From contig OX459095.1 of the NCBI GenBank assembly GCA_949775045.1, positions 31,782,064 to 31,846,063 of the forward strand: a DNA stretch of 64,000 nt, given 5' to 3'. Source of the stretch: Metridium senile (Eukaryota > Cnidaria > Anthozoa > Actiniaria > Metridiidae). The notes beneath the pieces are model-generated. The model did no database searches, was not told where the DNA came from, and was given only the letters and a program-made list of their open reading frames with translations. A program made the position numbers and the translations under genes. Below, piece after piece: positions 1-10,616 of the stretch (position 1 is the stretch's first letter; every line of letters starts with the position of its first letter).

Positions 1-353
1 GGCCTCGATCGCGGAACAGGTGACAGACGCAAAGACGAAAAAGTCAAGTGTTCACGGTTTGAGTATCCTCACTTTTATTCTTGACAGTTCAAAGTTTTAT
101 TTTTCTTTCATGGGAGTTACTGCTACTCGAGTTTACTGAATTCTTCTTTTGTGCAAATGTATTATTCAATTCTGTTTGTATATTAAGTCTACCATAATAC
201 CGACTCCCCCGGATTCAAACCTAATCGTCATAGTAAGAGAGGATTTGCAACTTCCTGTTTCAAGTACTACAAATACGACTGTGTTGTACCTACCAAGTCA
301 CTATCACTCTGAGCCACTCAAGACTGATATACCTACTGTAAACAAGCATTGAA
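1..353 (+). promoter_or_regulatory. 5' flank of gene A (upstream type 1)
   Basis: No gene is seen upstream of the start codon at 354. From about 38 to 353 this flank aligns closely with the flank of gene D (about 45236-45553) and not with that of B or C until about 250, where all four become alike. A short GACGCAAAGACG stretch at 27-38 looks like the edge of the 9-bp minisatellite found at 44779-44982 upstream of gene D. Confidence 0.6.
268..275 (+). promoter_or_regulatory. TATA-box position of gene A, variant TACAAATA
   Basis: At the place where genes B and C have TATAAATA, 86 bp before the start codon, gene A has TACAAATA. The surrounding bases (CTTCCTGTTTCAAG before, CGACTGTGTTGTAC after) are shared by all four genes. 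The T-to-C change is expected to weaken TBP binding. That is inference. Confidence 0.5.
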
Positions 354-507
354 ATGAAAGCAGGTTTTGGTGTTTTTCTCTTGGCAGGACTGGCCTACAT
401 GTCTAATGCAGGGACCATCCATCTTGCCAATTCTAAGATGACTCTGACTGGCACTGGTACGATTAAAGTGAATCCTGTGGAAACGTTCTGGTCTGGACTG
501 ACCAAAA
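354..507 (+). CDS. Gene A exon 1 (signal peptide, residues 1-51)
   Basis: ATG at 354 is the first in-frame start after the shared 5' leader and opens a signal peptide. The exon ends in phase 1 before GTAAGTAG. Gene A alone has Gly at residue 4, where the others have Val. Confidence 0.85.
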
Positions 508-3500
508 GTAAGTAGAAACATCTAGAAATTGGTACTACACAAGATCATCTATTTCACTCTCACAGTTCAAACGTGAGGTTAAAACCTGGCTATTTAAGCA
601 AGCATTTTATTAGTCGTTTTATTCTGAAACCAAAATATTCTACATTTTTATAGATTTTATAAATTGATATCTTTACTTTGATCATGTTGTCTAAATATAT
701 CTATATATATTAATAAATAAACATAAAATGTTCATATAGTCCAATTAAACATAACACAATAAAAAATAAAAAATTATAATTATATGTTAATGTTTCCAAA
801 ACTTTCATATAATACATTTGTAAAAGCGTTGTTGAACCATCGGGAATTAGCGCTCAACAAAATATAATTTATTATTATTATTATTAAATAGATCATGAGA
901 TGAAGAGTTAAAACTTTTTGATTACGGAAATCGGGATGAGACCGACAAAAAGTGCGGGAAGCTAAATCGGGATTTGATTTCTTAAAATTTGTATTTGCAT
1001 TCCTTATATGCCCACTTTTGTTTTACACAATGCATTGTCTATATCTGTCACGACTCTAATATAAAGTACGAGAACTGAATTGAAACTGTGACATTCAATC
1101 ATTCATTCATTCATCTATTAAGTCATCTATTTTTTCATCCATTCGCTCATTTATCTATTTATTCATTTATTCTCAGCTCGTCGATTTCCCATGATTCTCA
1201 GTGGTGACCTCATTGCTCTTAAACTTGCCCGGTCCAGTGGAACGCCTTATTGGATGCAGTGTTCTAAAAAATCGTATTGCACCACGTCAACCTGCCCTGG
1301 AGGACCTGTCATGCTGAATTCCAAGTTCTCCTCCTGTCCAACAGTAGTTTTTCGTATAAGATCTCTCGGTAAAAACGACGGTGCAGCGGTTGAAGGTGGT
1401 GATTATGTGGTCATTACGTTCCCTACGTATGCTGAGACTCGGTATTTGTATTGCAGTACATCGACTTCAAGTCCTTGTTATGCAAAGTAAGTAGATACTA
1501 CACTACAAACACTACTATGATGAGAATAAGTATTTGTATTGCAGTTCATCGACTTCATTTGCTTGTAAGACAAAGTAAGTACATTGTAACTACAAACACT
1601 ACTATGATAGATCTAGTTGATACACGGGTATATGATGATATACGGATTTATAAAATAATTTAGATATAACGCGCGCTTTGATTGGCCAAAACATCGTGTT
1701 GGATGAGAGTATATTACACGCTCACGTCATTCCTTTTCGTCGACGATTTTTTTCTCTAGATTAATTTTGACGAACCGTTTACACAAAGATGGAAGAGAAG
1801 TTTCGGACATTTGAAATTGAATTGGATACAATAACAAAGTTATATTACCACTATTAAATCATACCCAGTTTGTGATCGTTTTGAATAAACACAGTATTTT
1901 GTCGAAAAGTCAAACATCAGTTAAATATACAACATGCCATGAGTGATGAAGCGATTCACAAATTCACATATATAAAAGTTCAAAGATACGAATAAAATCA
2001 CAGAATAATTTATTTTATTTGATGAAAGGCTGATGTTGTTATTTATATACAAGAATATTTCAAGGATTTCAACAAACTTAAAACAAGTTACGCTGGCAAA
2101 TGGAAGGCACAAATTCTGAATTTTGTTTTCATTTTGAGTTGTCAATCTAAAATACTGCACAAAAATTGAGATTAATTAATAGTTTTTACTTACATTTACT
2201 AGCAAATTGTGGTGTCCAAAAAGTCTTGATAAATGCTATTGCTAATTTTCTTCTCTGCTTTTTATCATGCATAGCAGTCATCACATTCGTTCGTATGTTT
2301 ATTTCAATCATAACCCGGGATCAAAAACGTCTAAAATGCAAAAAATATGCTTTGGTAAATCCTGGCGGTTGTCTTGAAACAGAGCAAAACAGCTGACCCA
2401 ATCTTCTGACAATTCAAAAACGTTCTTGATAATAATAATTCCTTCATTCTACATCAAGAGGCCAAAAGTGTCCTTGAAATGTCTCCAACACCGTGAACTA
2501 ATCAGTATGTGATTTGTGTCATTTTTTCACTGTTTGTCGGTGAAATGATGTTGGTTTGCTGAAGCACGTCCTTCAAACAGATAACTCTGAACAATTCAAC
2601 ATAAGTGGAAAGTCCTGTTAATTGTTTTTGATAACTTTTCCTCTCCAAAAGTTCTTCAAAATTACCCCCGCAAATGTTTAAATTCATCATGCAGTAAATC
2701 CCCTCGTGTCTTGACTTGAACTTCAAATTATGAATTTTGCTTGATTTGATCCATTTTGCATTCTATCAAGACAAGATGTGATGATTTTCTTATATACAGT
2801 AGTCTTAGTTTCCATTGAGAGTTAATCCAATTGCAACAATTTACCATTGAGCTTGATTGCACACACACAAAATATTTCTCGAGTTACTCGCTTCGAGTTA
2901 CGCGCTTGCCACTCCCATTTTGATTTCCCTACGCTTCTTTCGTGTTCTCCCAACATCCCGCGTGTTTAGATCAGCCAGTTTATTACACGGAAAACTGTCT
3001 TATATTCCTTAAATATGGGTCCACCCAACGAGTCGTTTTCAGTGGATAATTATCAAACAGCATATCACAATCACTAAAGCCTGGTTTTCACTAGCGACGC
3101 AAGCGCAAGCGCAAGCGCAAGCTCATACACAAGCGCAAGCACAAGAGGCCGTATTTCGTAGTGAAAACCGCCCACGCAAGCGCAAGCATAAGCGCAAGCG
3201 CAAGCGCAAGGTATCAACAAGTTTCCTTTTTTTCTTGCGTTTGCGCTTCTGCTTGCGCTTGGCACTAGTGAATAGTTTGTTTGCGCTTGCGCTTATTCAC
3301 GTCTCGTTTTCACATGCTTGTGCTTGCGCTTGCGTTTGCGCTTGCGTTGCGTCGCTAGTGAAAACCAGGCTTAAATGGGAAGATTATTTCTAAAACGTTT
3401 TATCAAACCACTTTAAAATTACCGTTGAAGTCGTTCAAAAGCCTCCAATTCTGACTTTTAAAACACTTGCAAAACTCCTCATTCTGGCTTTTAAACGTTA

Positions 3501-4216
3501 TTTCCATTTGTATTTTTGTAAGTATAATTTATAATGTGCATAAATAAATACAAGTCCATGAAGTCTGTATGTTATCATATAAAATGTATTAGGGTGTTAA
3601 TAAATCACCTAATTAGAGGAAGCGCGCGCCGAGCGCTAGATCGTAAAATTCAACACTTTTTACTCAAAAGTTGGTCAGCTTTTACTTTTCATGCAGATTT
3701 TCATTGCCACTTTTTAATTATTATCTAGAAATTCGGCCCCGCATTACGGAAAAAAGCCCTCCTTCATTAGGCAATCAGTACCAAGTTTGTTTTTGATAAG
3801 CTCGTGATTGTTTTGATAATTGCTATAACTGCTTATTTACAAACACAAAAAAACTTCAGCCAGAAAGTATTTATCATATTAGAATATACATAAAAACGGC
3901 ATCGACAACAAACTTCTAAACTATCTTAATTACTTTCTTTTATAGTTGGAGCTCGACAACTCCATGGCCTAGAAAGTATTGGTTTCACTTTAATCAAGCC
4001 AAATTTCAGATCTTCTCCAGAAATGCAGCTGAAGGCAGCCCAATACAGTATGGTGATCTTGTTGGGTTCAGGTATGATTACCAATCCAATAAGGCATGGC
4101 TGTACTCTGATGGTAGTAAGATATATGCCAGGTCTTGTACCAATGGAAACGCTTATAAAAACCACTGCCCTAAGATTAACACAGGCTTCGGGTTTCAGAT
4201 TTACAAAAAGATATGA
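354..4216 (+). CDS. Gene A: secreted three-repeat protein (244 aa), three exons
   Basis: Exons 354-507, 1177-1486 and 3946-4216 join to 735 bp. Donors are GTAAGT at 508 and 1487; acceptors are CTCAG at 1176 and TATAG at 3945. Residues 1-19 form a signal peptide (basic start, hydrophobic [12 protein letters not shown] core, cleavage probably after SNA). The mature part has three repeats with Gly-Asp at 61-62, 126-127 and 191-192, closing in F-R-I at 110-112 and F-Q-I at 175-177 and 238-240. There are eight cysteines, four in repeat 1 and two in each of the others. The three-fold repeat suggests a secreted beta-trefoil-like domain. The family is not recognised and function is unknown. Its upstream region and exon-1 LAYMSNAG match gene D, its YLYCSTST end of exon 2 matches C, and its PRKYW start of exon 3 matches B. 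A partly duplicated exon-2 end lies in intron 2 (1526-1580). Confidence 0.85.
549..889 (+). mobile_element. Retroposon-like insertion in intron 1 of gene A
   Basis: Intron 1 of genes B, C and D runs straight from the GGTACTAAATAGATCAT context, while gene A has about 340 extra bases there, ending in an (ATT)n tail at 869-886. AGATCAT occurs on both sides (542-548 and 890-896), as expected for a target-site duplication. The body has no coding potential; a SINE or a 5'-truncated LINE end is likely. Confidence 0.45.
1093..1171 (+). repeat. (CATT)n-rich tract before exon 2 of gene A
   Basis: An imperfect CATT/TATT tetranucleotide tract forms the pyrimidine-rich stretch ahead of the exon-2 acceptor. 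The same tract, at different lengths, precedes exon 2 in B (about 11190-11235), C (24640-24785) and D (45958-46088), and accounts for most of the intron-1 length difference. Confidence 0.75.
1177..1486 (+). CDS. Gene A exon 2 (repeats 1 and 2, residues 52-154)
   Basis: 310 bp, entered in phase 1 after CTCAG and left in phase 2 before GTAAGTAG. It holds the GD of repeat 1, cysteines 80, 86, 91 and 105, the first F-R-I, and the GD of repeat 2. The last residues read CSTSTSSPCYA. Confidence 0.88.
1545..1574 (+). other. Possible 30-nt cassette exon in intron 2 of gene A
   Basis: The end of exon 2 and its donor are duplicated about 85 bp downstream. The second copy (1526-1580) keeps the internal TTGTATTGCAG, which can act as an acceptor, and the GTAAGTAC donor. 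This leaves 30 bases, ten codons, that fit the phase-2 intron and would add NSSTSFACKT-like residues without breaking the frame. The second copy is nearly identical to the exon-2 end of gene C rather than to that of A. Use as an exon is inference; it may be a silent duplication. Confidence 0.45.
1581..3077. other. Intron 2 of gene A, first part, no gene seen
   Basis: About 1.5 kb of AT-rich intron, clearly homologous to 25107-26490 in gene C and largely missing from B and D. Short open frames here do not keep their reading in the gene C copy (small indels), so none is called. Confidence 0.7.
3078..3371. mobile_element. 294-bp MITE with TAA duplication (Harbinger-like) in intron 2 of gene A
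   Basis: The ends read AGCCTGGTTTTCACTAGCG and its reverse complement. TAA flanks both sides (3075-3077 and 3372-3374). Gene C has the uninterrupted site CACTAAATGGG at about 26487, proving an insertion. The inside is almost wholly made of the short unit GCAAGC in one orientation on the left half and the opposite on the right half. A 3-bp TWA target is typical of PIF/Harbinger elements. No coding capacity. Confidence 0.8.
3946..4216 (+). CDS. Gene A exon 3 (end of repeat 2 and repeat 3, residues 155-244)
   Basis: Acceptor CTTTTATAG. One base completes the split codon 155, then 89 sense codons and TGA. It opens with the variable stretch WSSTTPWPRKYW and carries the variable CTNGNAYKNHC loop near its end. 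It ends in FQIYKKI, as do the other three genes. Confidence 0.88.
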
Positions 4217-4405
4217 TTACTGTAAACCATTAAACCAGGTTAAGTTAATGTAAATTAGTGATAGTACTAAATATTTTAAAGGAACGATTAAAGTAAAAAT
4301 GATGTCAAATCCACTAGCCTGTTGCTAAGACAACGAGGAGGATATATATTGTAAAAAAACCCTGGATATGATCAGAATCAATAAAGTTTGATGAGATAAT
4401 CATTA
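4217..4405 (+). terminator. Gene A 3' UTR with polyadenylation signal
   Basis: AATAAA lies at 4380-4385, about 165 bp after the stop. The UTR is nearly identical in all four genes (signals at 13213, 32886 and 56389). The exact cleavage point cannot be read from sequence. Confidence 0.7.
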
Positions 4406-4435
4406 ACTTGAAATACGTGTAGATTATTGTGTAAG

Positions 4436-4806
4436 TTGTTTCCATTCCCTTTCTCCTCCCCTCCCCCTCTCTTTGGCATGTATAGACCGCGAGGAGATGG
4501 TGACAAAAAACATTACAAAAAGAGAGGAGCCTAGCCTCCTCCGCAGTCTACTCCAACAAACGGAAAATTTGGGCTTCCTGTGCTGAAACAGTGACCGAGA
4601 AAAGCAGGGAACGAGGGAGAGATTTATACACAGGTAGCCCGTCTCAAAAATATCCACAGGAAGCCCGTCTCAAAAAAGGAGATGCCTGCGGAGGAAGCTA
4701 GCGCAAGGAAATTACCAATCAGTTGACATCTCAGTCGTTCTTTTTCTAGGCATTTAGGTGGTGGGGAGGGACCTAAACATTGAAAGGTCTGGGGACAGGA
4801 GCTCAT
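4436..4806. repeat. Conserved downstream inverted-repeat block (copy A)
   Basis: A block of about 370-430 bp follows each gene (also 13260-13690, 32945-33360 and 56445-56880). Its centre holds CCTAGCCTCCTCCGCAG and, in reverse, CTGCGGAGGAAGCTAGC, as well as repeated GGAAGCCCGTCTCAAAAA motifs. Copy A lacks about 70 bp present in the other three. No coding sequence is conserved. It is probably an old transposable-element relic copied along with the gene. Confidence 0.6.
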
Positions 4807-5590
4807 AAAGTGGAAACATTTGAATCAGTCACAATTTGATCAGCCCTTAGATAATAATATCTTAATTTATTATATAGACATGAGTGTTTTACTCGGAAAT
4901 ACGCAACTCGAAAATTTAATACGAATACAATTTGTGAATAAATAATTTTCAATCAATCAATGAATTTATTTGCTTAATTTTGAAAAGGAGATGGAAATCA
5001 TTTTGGTATCGTTGTACATGTGTGTCTATATAATAAAAAGAAAATTACACGCTAATCTTGCAATCGTTCGCGCCCCACCGTGTAATATCCTATATATTCG
5101 AATGAATGGGTTTTCTTGGAATATGACGATTATAAGGTTTTTCTAATAAGAAACACAGAACTTATTACATATTGACATTTTGTATTGAATTATTTTGTTG
5201 TTGCTGGGAAGAGGGATTACGAGAAACTTATCGGGATTTTGTCACTTTTATGAACGCCGCCATGTTTACCACAGGAAAGACACAACACACTGAGAAAGGT
5301 CGATCTTTGCTGACAGACCGAAACATATGTGATTCAAGTCACAAAGTAAAAGTCAGAGAAAAGTAGTCCTAAATAAACTAAGTGTACATGTATCTCACGG
5401 GTTTATGAAAACTACTCCACTTTAGTTGAAAACAAATAACATTGAACAAAACAATACTATTGCAAAGAAATCAACAAAGGGTGAAACTGATAAAGCAAAA
5501 GATGTCAGGTCTTACTTGGTCTGTCGCCCTCACTATACGGGATGTTCAACCTGCGTTCTAAACCTTCTAAGTACAGACAACTGACAGCAT
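4807..5590. other. Intergenic A-B, shared flank without a gene
   Basis: AT-rich sequence shared with the flanks of C (33360-34108) and D (56881-57663). A 64-codon open frame at 5172-5366 is broken by a 47-bp insertion in the C copy, so I do not call it a gene. Confidence 0.6.
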
Positions 5591-5948
5591 GGTTTTAGAT
5601 TTATTTTATTCCCATTTTATTCATTTCCCATTATCGGGAAGTTATTCCATTTCACACATTCTATAATAATATTCTAAAGTATACGAAACAACAACATGGT
5701 TTTAGATTTACTTTATTCCCATTTTATTCATTTCCCATTATCGGGAAGTTATTCCATTTCACACATTCTATAATAATATTCTAAAGTATACGAAACAACA
5801 ACATGGTTTTAGATTTACTTTATTCCCATTTTATTCATTTCCCATTATCGGGAAGTTATTCCATTTCACACATTCTATAATAATATTCTAAAGTATACGA
5901 AACAACAACATGTTTTTAGATTTACTTTATTCCCATTTTATTCATTTC
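5591..5948. repeat. 107-bp satellite, about 3.3 monomers
   Basis: Monomers start at 5591, 5698, 5805 and 5912 (partial), exactly 107 bp apart. Each contains CCCATTATCGGGAAG and ends in AACAACAACATG. Same family as the 52-copy array at 13884-19451. Confidence 0.92.
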
Positions 5949-6126
5949 TGTGTTATATAATGTGTGCTTTTTTAATTCTAAGAATATGTTTTGATCCCAG
6001 CACGATATTCAACAATAATATTTTCTTATCCATACCTAATCCTTCATTTAGTCTGTTTTGTAAGTCTATTTTGTAACTAATACGTGCCCAATAAAGATGT
6101 TAAAATAAAAATAAAATAAAATAAAA
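5949..6126 (+). mobile_element. Retroposon 3' end with (AAAAT)n tail
   Basis: After the satellite comes a segment ending GTGCCCAATAAAGATG followed by an A-rich (AAAAT)n run, the form of a non-LTR retroposon 3' end. It is shared by the B and D flanks, where the tail has 21 or so and about 5 units. The element family is not identified. Confidence 0.45.
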
Positions 6127-6806
6127 TATTTTAACAAGTCCATATACATAAGGAATTATTCCATATAAATTTGCATTGATCGTGTAGATGGAAACTGAGT
6201 AATATGTCCTTGTCTAGGAAAAACTTATCAATTTGTTCATGGATTGGACGACAAGAAAAATACAGCAATTAAGTATATATAGTACCCTCTCGTGCCTCTG
6301 GAACCCAGGGTTGTAGTATAGTGCGTATATTGGTAATAATAGATACAAGGAAACAAAGCTATGAATAATAAAGTTTAAACTATTTGGTTTTACACGCATA
6401 TTAATTTTTTAATATTATACCATGATTATCAAGAGGAATACAATGAAATGCATTTGTCCGTACTCTTAAGCTTTGATATTGTAGGTTTATATTCTCTCTT
6501 CAAACTAATCGGTAGCATACATTCATCTGGCCTGCAGTGCAGAAGTAGTAAAGGAAACAATTTTAAACTCCAATTATCACAAAACATTTTATTCGTCATC
6601 TGAGTCCGTCGTTTAACTCCTTGACTGTCATGATCACTGAACATTATTGGTTTGTGAAATATGCTGGACGAAATGATGAATCACGATAAATACAATGAAA
6701 TGCATTTGTCTGCACTCCTTGACATTGTAGGTTTATATTCTCTCTTCAAACTAATCGGTAGCATACATTCATCTAGCCAGTGCAGTACTCTAACACCATC
6801 TAGAGC
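6127..6806. repeat. Pair of about 90-bp direct repeats in the A-B intergenic region
   Basis: A segment starting CAATGAAATGCATTTGTC and ending at the GCATACATTCATCT motif occurs at 6441-6530 and again at 6693-6778, 252 bp apart. Both copies recur in the B-C flank (20154-20235, 20391-20475) and in D (58408-58495, 58648-58735). No gene is seen. Confidence 0.7.
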
Positions 6807-6926
6807 CTTTCTCATTAACACGTGAAATACACTTTAGCGTACCACTCCTTAATATTGTGTTCTTTTGTTGCTATTTGACTATCACGCTTTAACTAATACA
6901 CTTTGTTACACGGGTTAATGAGAACA
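6807..6926. mobile_element. About 120-bp MITE, copy 1
   Basis: Ends are imperfect inverted repeats (TCTCATTAACACGTG and CACGGGTTAATGAGA). Also at 20505-20622 and, split by a larger element, at 58762-58806 plus 62664-62736. Its tips resemble those of the next MITE. Confidence 0.55.
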
Positions 6927-6935
6927 ACTTTATTA

Positions 6936-7117
6936 GAGTGGTTTTCATTAACCCGTGAAACAAAGTGTAATAGGGAAAGAGTAATAAAGTGTATTAATGT
7001 GTAATAGTGCTTTTGAACAAATAATTATAAAACACAAAGTTAAAGATAATTAGTGTAATAATGTGTAATAAAGCATATTACGCTAAAGTGTGTTTCACGG
7101 GTTAATGAAAACCACTC
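6936..7117. mobile_element. 182-bp MITE with TA duplication, copy 1
   Basis: Ends read GAGTGGTTTTCATTAACCCG and its reverse complement. TA flanks both sides. The D flank (about 62747) lacks it and runs straight from TTATTA into the CACGTAG context, a paralogous empty site. Identical placement at 20633-20814. Confidence 0.75.
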
Positions 7118-7450
7118 TACCACGTAGTACTACTATGTATTCGTTTGACTATTCTTTCAAAGGGACATCACTCTCGTCTAGCTACACGAGCATGGAAACG
7201 TTTTCAAGTAAAATTTGTCAAAGAGAAATTGCTCGTGAAGATGCAGTTCATTTTTTAAATTTAAAAATCTTCAAAACAATAGTTAATTCAAAGGCCAAAA
7301 GAAAAGAATGTTAGCATACTTGTGAACACGAAAAATCGTGTTTCCACACCGTCTATTCATCTTTAATCTACAAACAACCGTGATGAGGCAATAGAGCCCA
7401 TATATTCATAAAGCTATTTATAATTAAGCCAGTTGCTTAGCAGATTAAGG
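7118..7450. other. Intergenic A-B, no feature recognised
   Basis: AT-rich; shared with 20815-21148 and 62740-63079. A 74-codon open frame across 7090-7314 starts inside the MITE and is frameshifted in the D-flank copy, so it is not called. Confidence 0.6.
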
Positions 7451-9014
7451 TGTCTCGATACAGTTTTGAGATTACCATAACAAGCAATATCAATCGGCTC
7501 GTTCATAATGTTCTTTTCATCGCATCGTTTTTGATATTTTCACCATCAATTATTCTCAGTTAGAAGTTTTTATTTATATTAATTTTATTAAACCTAACAT
7601 TAGTAAAACAAATTTAAAGAGGAAAAGCCAAAATTCCAAAAGTGCAAATTGCGCGATAACCCGATGTGATTCCGAGAAAACTGTTTAATCTTGTTTAACT
7701 ACTATTTATGATAAACAAAATATCAACATTTCAGAAAAATCCATTTGTTAGATTTTGGGAAAATCGAGCAAACATTTTAAACCCTCCCTTTTACATGTCA
7801 TTTATAACCACTCGATTTAAAAATCATTATTCTAACAAATACATATTAAAATTATGTTTAAATATTGCTTTAACTATTTTTACAAAACTGTAAAAGTTTG
7901 GTTGAATAATTGCATGTTTTACATTTTGAACAAAACATTTTGCTGCAGTGTTCCGGTTATAGCACAATGATAAAACATCGGCGTTCGTAATTTTTCTTTT
8001 TAACTGCTAAATACCGTACCTTTTTTTAGAAAGTTTCGCCATAACTTGTCAAGCATATAAATATTTTGCATACAAAAGATCGTATTAGTTGATTAAATTT
8101 AATAATTTTAAAATAAGCTGCGAACTCACGAAGGTAGGTTTCCATGACAACAATAACACTAACATTAGCTTGGTTTCGTGCATCAAGCAGAGGTTTGTTG
8201 TTGTATGAAGACGTAACTTGACGATTGTTTTAAAAATGTTAGAATAAATCAACCAATCAAATATTATCATCCCAAATATATACTTAAAAACTTATAGCAA
8301 ATCATTTAAAAAATTATATCTAGCAATCAAGGAGAAATAGTCTAAAACGCATCTTTTAAATATTCTGCTAAAATTATAACCGGAGCGCTCTGCGGGAATT
8401 AAAAACCGAATCCAAAGCGAATCTTAAAACCAATTTTCCAGTTTTGAAATATTTAGCACAATTTTAATGTAAATTTGTTCGATAAATGATTTTTAAATCG
8501 AGTGCTCATAAATGACATGTAAAACGGAGGATTCATAATATTTGCGTGGTTTTCTACAAATTTAACAAATATAGATTTTTCTTAAACTTTGATTGTATTT
8601 TGTCTATCTTGTATTGTAGTTAAACAGGACTAACAATTGTCTTGGATGACATCGGGTTGGCGCGCAATTTGCACTTGTTTGTTTTTCGGTTGTCCTTTTA
8701 ACTTTGTTTTTCTAATATCAAAATTAATAAACAAATTAAATAAATATACTCTAATCACAAGAACTTTGGTTATACAATTTAATAATTTAATTTCCATTTC
8801 CCACCACTATATATTTTTCTCTCTTTGCACCTTGATAATGTTGTAGCGATGACAACGAAACATCGTTATTTGTATTCGCTAGTTTTCTTATTAAATAAAT
8901 ATACACTGATAGAAACTTCAAACTGAGAATAATCAGTGTTGAAAATGAATATAACATTATGAACGAGCCGATTGAAAATACTTGGTATGGTAATCTCAAA
9001 AGACGAGATCGAGG
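7451..9014. mobile_element. 1.56-kb imperfect long inverted repeat, copy 1
   Basis: The left arm (7451-7900) and right arm (8440-9014) are imperfect reverse complements. For example TTTTGAGATTACCATA...CAATCGGCTCGTTCATAATG on the left is mirrored by CATTATGAACGAGCCGATTG...TATGGTAATCTCAAAA on the right. Copies occur at 21149-22508 and, cut by the window end, at 63080-64000. This is the shape of a foldback element or long-TIR transposon. No transposase is seen in the 540-bp centre. Confidence 0.6.
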
Positions 9015-10616
9015 CGCCGGTTAATCGGTGGTTAATCGATGGTCTTATATTTAGTACTGATCATGAGTTGATGCAAACTAATTGTTGTTATTTGATACTA
9101 TGTTTAAGATGTGAATGTATATGCACTACTTATGCTTCTAATAAAGGTTATTGCAGGTAAATCAATGTCATCACACAAAGGTCTAATTAGGGTAAAGTGG
9201 TTTTAGATCACAGTTACGAAAAGCAAAGAGATTTTTCATTTTTGATATACTAAAAATACCAAGCAATATCAAAATTTCACATTTCTAAAATATATTTTAG
9301 TATTTGAAAACCGATATACCTAAGAAACCCTCCCCTCCCTCCCTCCCCTCCCCTCCCCTCCCTCCCCTCCCCTCCCTACCCGAGGCATAAAACTTTAGAC
9401 AATAATTATTTTAAACTGTTTTTTTTTTATTTCAAAATAAAGCGCACCTGTTGTGTTTTAGATCATAGAAGAAAACTTACTTTAAAGCTCTCTCGAGTTT
9501 TCGTATTTTATTTAATTTTTACAATTCAAAAACGTCTGTTTAGCTTGTGATTTTAGCATGGTACCTCTGACTGAGATGTCTGATTTTACAACGCGAAGCA
9601 CAAAAGACTGTCACTTACTTGGGCAGGGTTTCTATACAAAATACACAACAATTTGTTGTAATTTGGAGTCCGTTCTTGTTTCAGCCAAATGGTGAACGCT
9701 ATAGAACTTAATTACAAGCTGTTTTATTTTTAACGAGATATCAGTTAACATATATTTATATTGTGAATTTCTTTGTATTTTACTTATATATGGATGGTTA
9801 TATTATATATGGAATGGTGCACGAACCACAGCTTTGTTTAGTAGAAACATTATTATGTGGTCTTTTGTATCTTCTACTGTTCAATATCCGTTTAACGCGT
9901 AGTAAACTGATCTGTTCATCTGAAAGATTACGTTGGGAGGGTTGAAGCTATGTTTTTTTATTTCAGCATTGATTTCTTTCTTTTTTTCTTATGTATATAA
10001 AATAGTATTGATTTCTATTCAAAGAAATAGTTAGCGCTAATGTTGGTGATATGATAAAGGCGAGTTATAAACAAGTCCACTGTATGCAAAATATAAATAA
10101 GGAAAGACAATTCTAGCAATAGGGGTTACCAATTAATTTTTTAATATCAGCTGCTTTGAAAACAAATATCAAAGTAGCGAACAAACACGTCCAGAAAACA
10201 TGTTATGTTTCGAACATCATGATATTTATTTTAGGTGAATAGAGTCACGTGGATATATCGATGATTGTTAACCTAATTACGGCACGTGGTTTTGAGTGAT
10301 CTCAGGGGTGGACCGCTGGGGTAGCTATTGACCTGGGTGGGTGAAGGGGGGGGGGGGGGATACTTCAAACTACTCGATATTTTGATTATGACTTCATCTT
10401 GATGCAAAAGCTTGTATGTAAGCAAACAATTTCATAGAACTATCTACGCCGGATAGTGTAAAATTGTACCCATGCAAACAATCACCAAAATACAATCAGT
10501 GTCATTCAACCAGTGTTCTCGGAGTTATTTGTGCTATGCACGAGTATAATTTCTATTCATTTCTGGCTCAGTCTTGGTATAGGAAACCGTTATTGTTTTT
10601 TCAAATCGTGGTCGTC
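9015..10616. other. Intergenic A-B, low-complexity tracts only
   Basis: No gene recognised. It contains a CCCTCC polypyrimidine tract (9329-9379) and an oligo-G tract (about 10347-10359). Both recur at 22826-22850 and 23806-23817 upstream of gene C. Confidence 0.6.

Noticed and set aside
1191..1490. Stand-alone 99-codon gene starting [11 protein letters not shown] (also in B, C, D)
   Set aside because: It is exon 2 read past its donor; the true frame starts in exon 1 with a signal peptide, and the splice sites are conserved in all four copies.
3926..4165. Antisense frames over exon 3 and exon 1 (for example 3926-4165, 333-521, 10711-10983)
   Set aside because: Shadows of conserved exons on the opposite strand; codon-position conservation follows the sense frame.
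4424..4806. Frames across the conserved downstream block (also 13351-13577, 33036-33334, 56507-56772)
   Set aside because: Frames are broken by indels between the four copies; the block is a noncoding inverted repeat.
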